Below, one piece after another: positions 39,860-41,517 of a DNA stretch of 41,517 nt. Position numbers and translations under genes: made by a program. The stretch covers positions 1-41,517 of the forward strand of contig JAISBU010000069.1 of the NCBI GenBank assembly GCA_031266015.1, read 5' to 3'. The DNA is from Prevotellaceae bacterium (GTDB lineage: Bacteria > Bacteroidota > Bacteroidia > Bacteroidales > UBA932). The notes under the pieces are model-generated. The model ran no database searches, was not told the DNA's origin, and saw nothing but the letters and a program-made list of their open reading frames with translations. Numbering within the stretch: position 1 is the first letter of the stretch; every line of letters begins with the position of its first letter.

Positions 39860-40816
39860 CTATAGCCCTTTCCCATTCAAATAAGCATGATCTCCGTCCT
39901 TATTTTTACCTTGTTCTTTATTTTCAACACACACGTACAGCTGCAGCTCACGCTTTTCCGTATCCAGGTAAAGCCGGTTAAACCGCTCGAAAAAACCCAT
40001 GCCTACGCTTGCGCTGCCCGACTCTCTAATGGTTAGCGTGCTAAACAGGCGACCGCAGACCGTAATGTTGGAGTAGCGGTAAACCTTGCGCGGAATGCTA
40101 TCGGTGTAGAGGCAAGTGGACATTCCCGCTGCCGAATCAACCGGCTGAATGTTGCGATGCAACTGCTCTAGCGCCGCTTTTGGCAGATAAAGGTCGCCGG
40201 CGGCGCCAGTATCCATAAGCACATTTTCTACCTTGACGCCTTGTACAATGAGCGTAGTACACGGGTACTTTGGGCGGCGATAAGGTAAGCTCAGTACAGG
40301 TAATTGTTTCACTGGAATTGCATTGCCACGTGGAATAATCTGAATGGTTTTTTGGGAAAAATCTACCAACCAGCCAGCACGTTTAATCACGTTCATGCCC
40401 ATGATGCCGCTATGGCCATCCTTTATCGTTGCTGGCGTTTCGCTTTGCGGCACAAGACAGTAGCGCATATTTTTTACGGTAATACCCGCTGCCGAAATAC
40501 GGGGCGAAAACCAAAAGGGACGCAGGTAGCGCGTGCGCTCGCAATCGTAGGTTGCCGCAACCCCCACGCAAATCTTGTGTGCGCGAGGCGGCAAAAAAAA
40601 CAGGCTGCTGCTGCTACCGGTATCCCACAATAAACTTTCTTTACCTAGATTGATATAACTTTTTTCTCCGTTGACGTTGTAGGCAAAGGCGCCATATGAC
40701 ACCGTTGCGCAGCCCTGCATCACAGCGATGCAGCCTAGTAGTAGCCATAGCAAGCTACAGCCAACAGCACGTTGTAAGTTGAATGACGATAAAAAAATTA
40801 CCCAAAAAAAACTCAT
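39860..40816 (-). CDS. Retropepsin-like aspartyl protease, probable lipoprotein or membrane-anchored
   Basis: With the ATG at 40816 this has 318 residues (an upstream ATG at 40885 would add 23 residues and overlap the previous gene by 11 bases). A hydrophobic N-terminus (CSLLWLLLGCIAVMQGC) ends in a possible lipobox at the last cysteine. Two aspartyl motifs are visible: LLWDTGSSSSLFFL and NVLMDTGAAGDLYLP, each giving one catalytic aspartate. HSGIMGMNVIKRAGWLVDF lies between them, as in bilobed pepsin-like or duplicated retropepsin-like enzymes. The active site probably faces the periplasm. The start codon sits in the loop of a perfect hairpin. It is downstream of a double-glycine-leader peptide gene, which suggests a processing or immunity link, unproven. 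Confidence 0.75.
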   Translation of the reverse strand: MSFFWVIFLSSFNLQRAVGCSLLWLLLGCIAVMQGCATVSYGAFAYNVNGEKSYINLGKESLLWDTGSSSSLFFLPPRAHKICVGVAATYDCERTRYLRPFWFSPRISAAGITVKNMRYCLVPQSETPATIKDGHSGIMGMNVIKRAGWLVDFSQKTIQIIPRGNAIPVKQLPVLSLPYRRPKYPCTTLIVQGVKVENVLMDTGAAGDLYLPKAALEQLHRNIQPVDSAAGMSTCLYTDSIPRKVYRYSNITVCGRLFSTLTIRESGSASVGMGFFERFNRLYLDTEKRELQLYVCVENKEQGKNKDGDHAYLNGKGL

Positions 40817-40839
40817 AATTTTTTTTGGGTAATTTTTTT
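40791..40839. promoter_or_regulatory. Perfect 21-bp hairpin with the protease ATG in its loop
   Basis: Positions 40791-40811 and 40819-40839 are exact complements around a seven-base loop (TTATGAG on the minus strand). It could be the terminator of the peptide gene 35 bases upstream, a translation switch for the protease, or both. Confidence 0.8.
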
Positions 40840-40874
40840 TAAAGAGCATAGCGCTGTTTTTAAGTATACTTCTA

Positions 40875-41063
40875 CTATTTACCATCCCACATTTTATCGG
40901 CTTCTTCTTTGTCCGTTGTATATTTTACAGAGGCGCAACTTGATGCAACAACAGCTACAGCCACAGCAGCAATAATCAGAGGTATAATGCCGCCCTCAAC
41001 TTCCGTCATTTCGCTACGGTTCATTTCCTGCAAACCCATAGCCTCTAAATCCATTTTTTTCAT
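40875..41063 (-). CDS. Double-glycine-leader peptide precursor (bacteriocin-like)
   Basis: With the ATG at 41063 this is a 62-residue precursor. The first 25 residues look like a GG leader: KKMDLEAMGLQEMNRSEMTE then VEGG. Cleavage after GG would release 37 residues, beginning with a hydrophobic membrane-active segment (IIPLIIAAVAVAVVASSCAS) followed by a charged tail. An upstream in-frame ATG at 41156 gives 31 extra basic residues that do not suit a leader. Such leaders are normally removed by the C39 peptidase of a dedicated ABC exporter, which is not in the window. The only neighbour is an aspartyl protease. It could be a bacteriocin, a signal peptide or a degenerate relative. Confidence 0.65.
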   Translation of the reverse strand: MKKMDLEAMGLQEMNRSEMTEVEGGIIPLIIAAVAVAVVASSCASVKYTTDKEEADKMWDGK

Positions 41064-41410
41064 AACGTAAATACGTGTAAAGTTAAGCAATAATTTTTTG
41101 AGCAATACTCTTTTTACATTCGCGACTGTAAAAATCATTTTACTCAAGGGGGGCAAGGAAGTAAGCTAAACATTCATAAAACTCCACTTTGATACTTTGA
41201 AGTTCTCCTGCAACGCTGCTCCATGCAGTAAGGGTTATTCCTTGTTTGAGGCAGTCTTTACGCCCATTTTTGAGCGAAATGTCACTGTGGAATATTTATG
41301 TAAAATCTTCATTTTCAAAGTATTATCCCAGCATTGTTGATTACTTTTCTTTTTAAAAAAGTACAATATCCGTCTATATTTTATACCTATTACCGGATAG
41401 TCTCGTAATC
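41064..41410. other. Intergenic region between divergent genes
   Basis: No gene is supported. TAACTTTA near 41,078 on the minus strand is a seven-of-eight match to a -7 box for the peptide gene, and TACTTTTC near 41,341 on the + strand a seven-of-eight match for the gene at 41411. I see no repeats or RNA gene. Confidence 0.5.
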
Positions 41411-41517
41411 ATGGCTTTAGTAAAACCACTTCGCGGATTCACGCCCAAGGTCGGTCAGCATTGTTTTTTGGCCGAAACGGCCGTGCTCATAGGCGACGTT
41501 ACCGTTGGCGACGATTG
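41411..41517 (+). CDS. Gamma-carbonic-anhydrase-like / hexapeptide-repeat protein (5' part)
   Basis: The gene runs off the window after 35 codons. The start FTPKVGQHCFLAETAVLIGD then VTVGDD is the typical N-terminus of the left-handed beta-helix gamma-carbonic anhydrase family (YrdA/PaaY group). Metal ligands lie beyond the window edge, so activity cannot be judged. Confidence 0.85.
   Translation, partial: MALVKPLRGFTPKVGQHCFLAETAVLIGDVTVGDD

Overview
The window is chromosomal DNA of a Bacteroidota bacterium. The evidence is a secreted protein with a type IX secretion C-terminal sorting domain, TAnnTTTG-type -7 promoter boxes, futalosine-pathway menaquinone synthesis, a Bacteroidota-type LptD, and mobilization and DUF3945/DUF4099/DUF1896 genes that I know only from this phylum. 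Butyrate kinase and an acyl-CoA hydrolase/CoA-transferase suggest short-chain acyl metabolism. I cannot place it more finely.

Region 1 (about 1-14,100) is accessory DNA, an integrated mobilizable element or plasmid backbone, all on the + strand. It carries a DUF3945-type protein, a Toprim primase-like protein, topoisomerase III, a soluble short copy of a VirD4/TraG-type coupling protein, a MOB relaxase, the full-length membrane coupling protein, a DUF4099/DUF3945 protein, an unknown 500-residue protein, the 3' stump of what looks like a large helicase/methylase gene, and a DUF1896 protein. No mating-pore genes are visible, so it is probably mobilizable rather than self-transmissible, unless it continues to the left. 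A 55-bp direct repeat brackets the short coupling-protein gene. The right edge lies near a repeated fragment of the DUF1896 start and a tRNA-His-like gene whose acceptor stem cannot pair.

Region 2 (14,348-20,332) is core-like: Tex, an M16 peptidase, a T9SS-secreted protein and butyrate kinase.

Region 3 (20,498-22,842, minus) is the most unusual block: a reverse transcriptase with the LPIGNLTSQ and YVDD motifs of diversity-generating retroelements, then a MutS-domain-I-like protein, then an Avd-like four-helix-bundle protein. I could find no template repeat, variable repeat or target gene in the window, so it is either a retroelement acting at a distance or an orphan RT system.

Region 4 (23,152-38,363) is housekeeping: two tRNA-Leu genes, a BadF-type sugar kinase, peptide deformylase, RibBA, a small lipoprotein, RlmD-type methyltransferase with an in-frame palindromic insertion, a DUF975 membrane protein, acyl-CoA hydrolase/transferase, RidA, then an envelope group (LptD diverging from an N-acetylmuramoyl-L-alanine amidase, and an MCE/MlaD protein), PrmA, futalosine hydrolase and GTP cyclohydrolase I.

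Region 5 (38,400-41,517) is again accessory-like: a class II Fic gene bracketed by 51-bp imperfect direct repeats rich in TTTGACA boxes, then a small double-glycine-leader peptide gene followed by a retropepsin-like aspartyl protease whose likely start codon sits in the loop of a perfect 21-bp hairpin. The window ends inside a gamma-carbonic-anhydrase-like gene. Intergenic palindromic and tandem repeats are frequent throughout.
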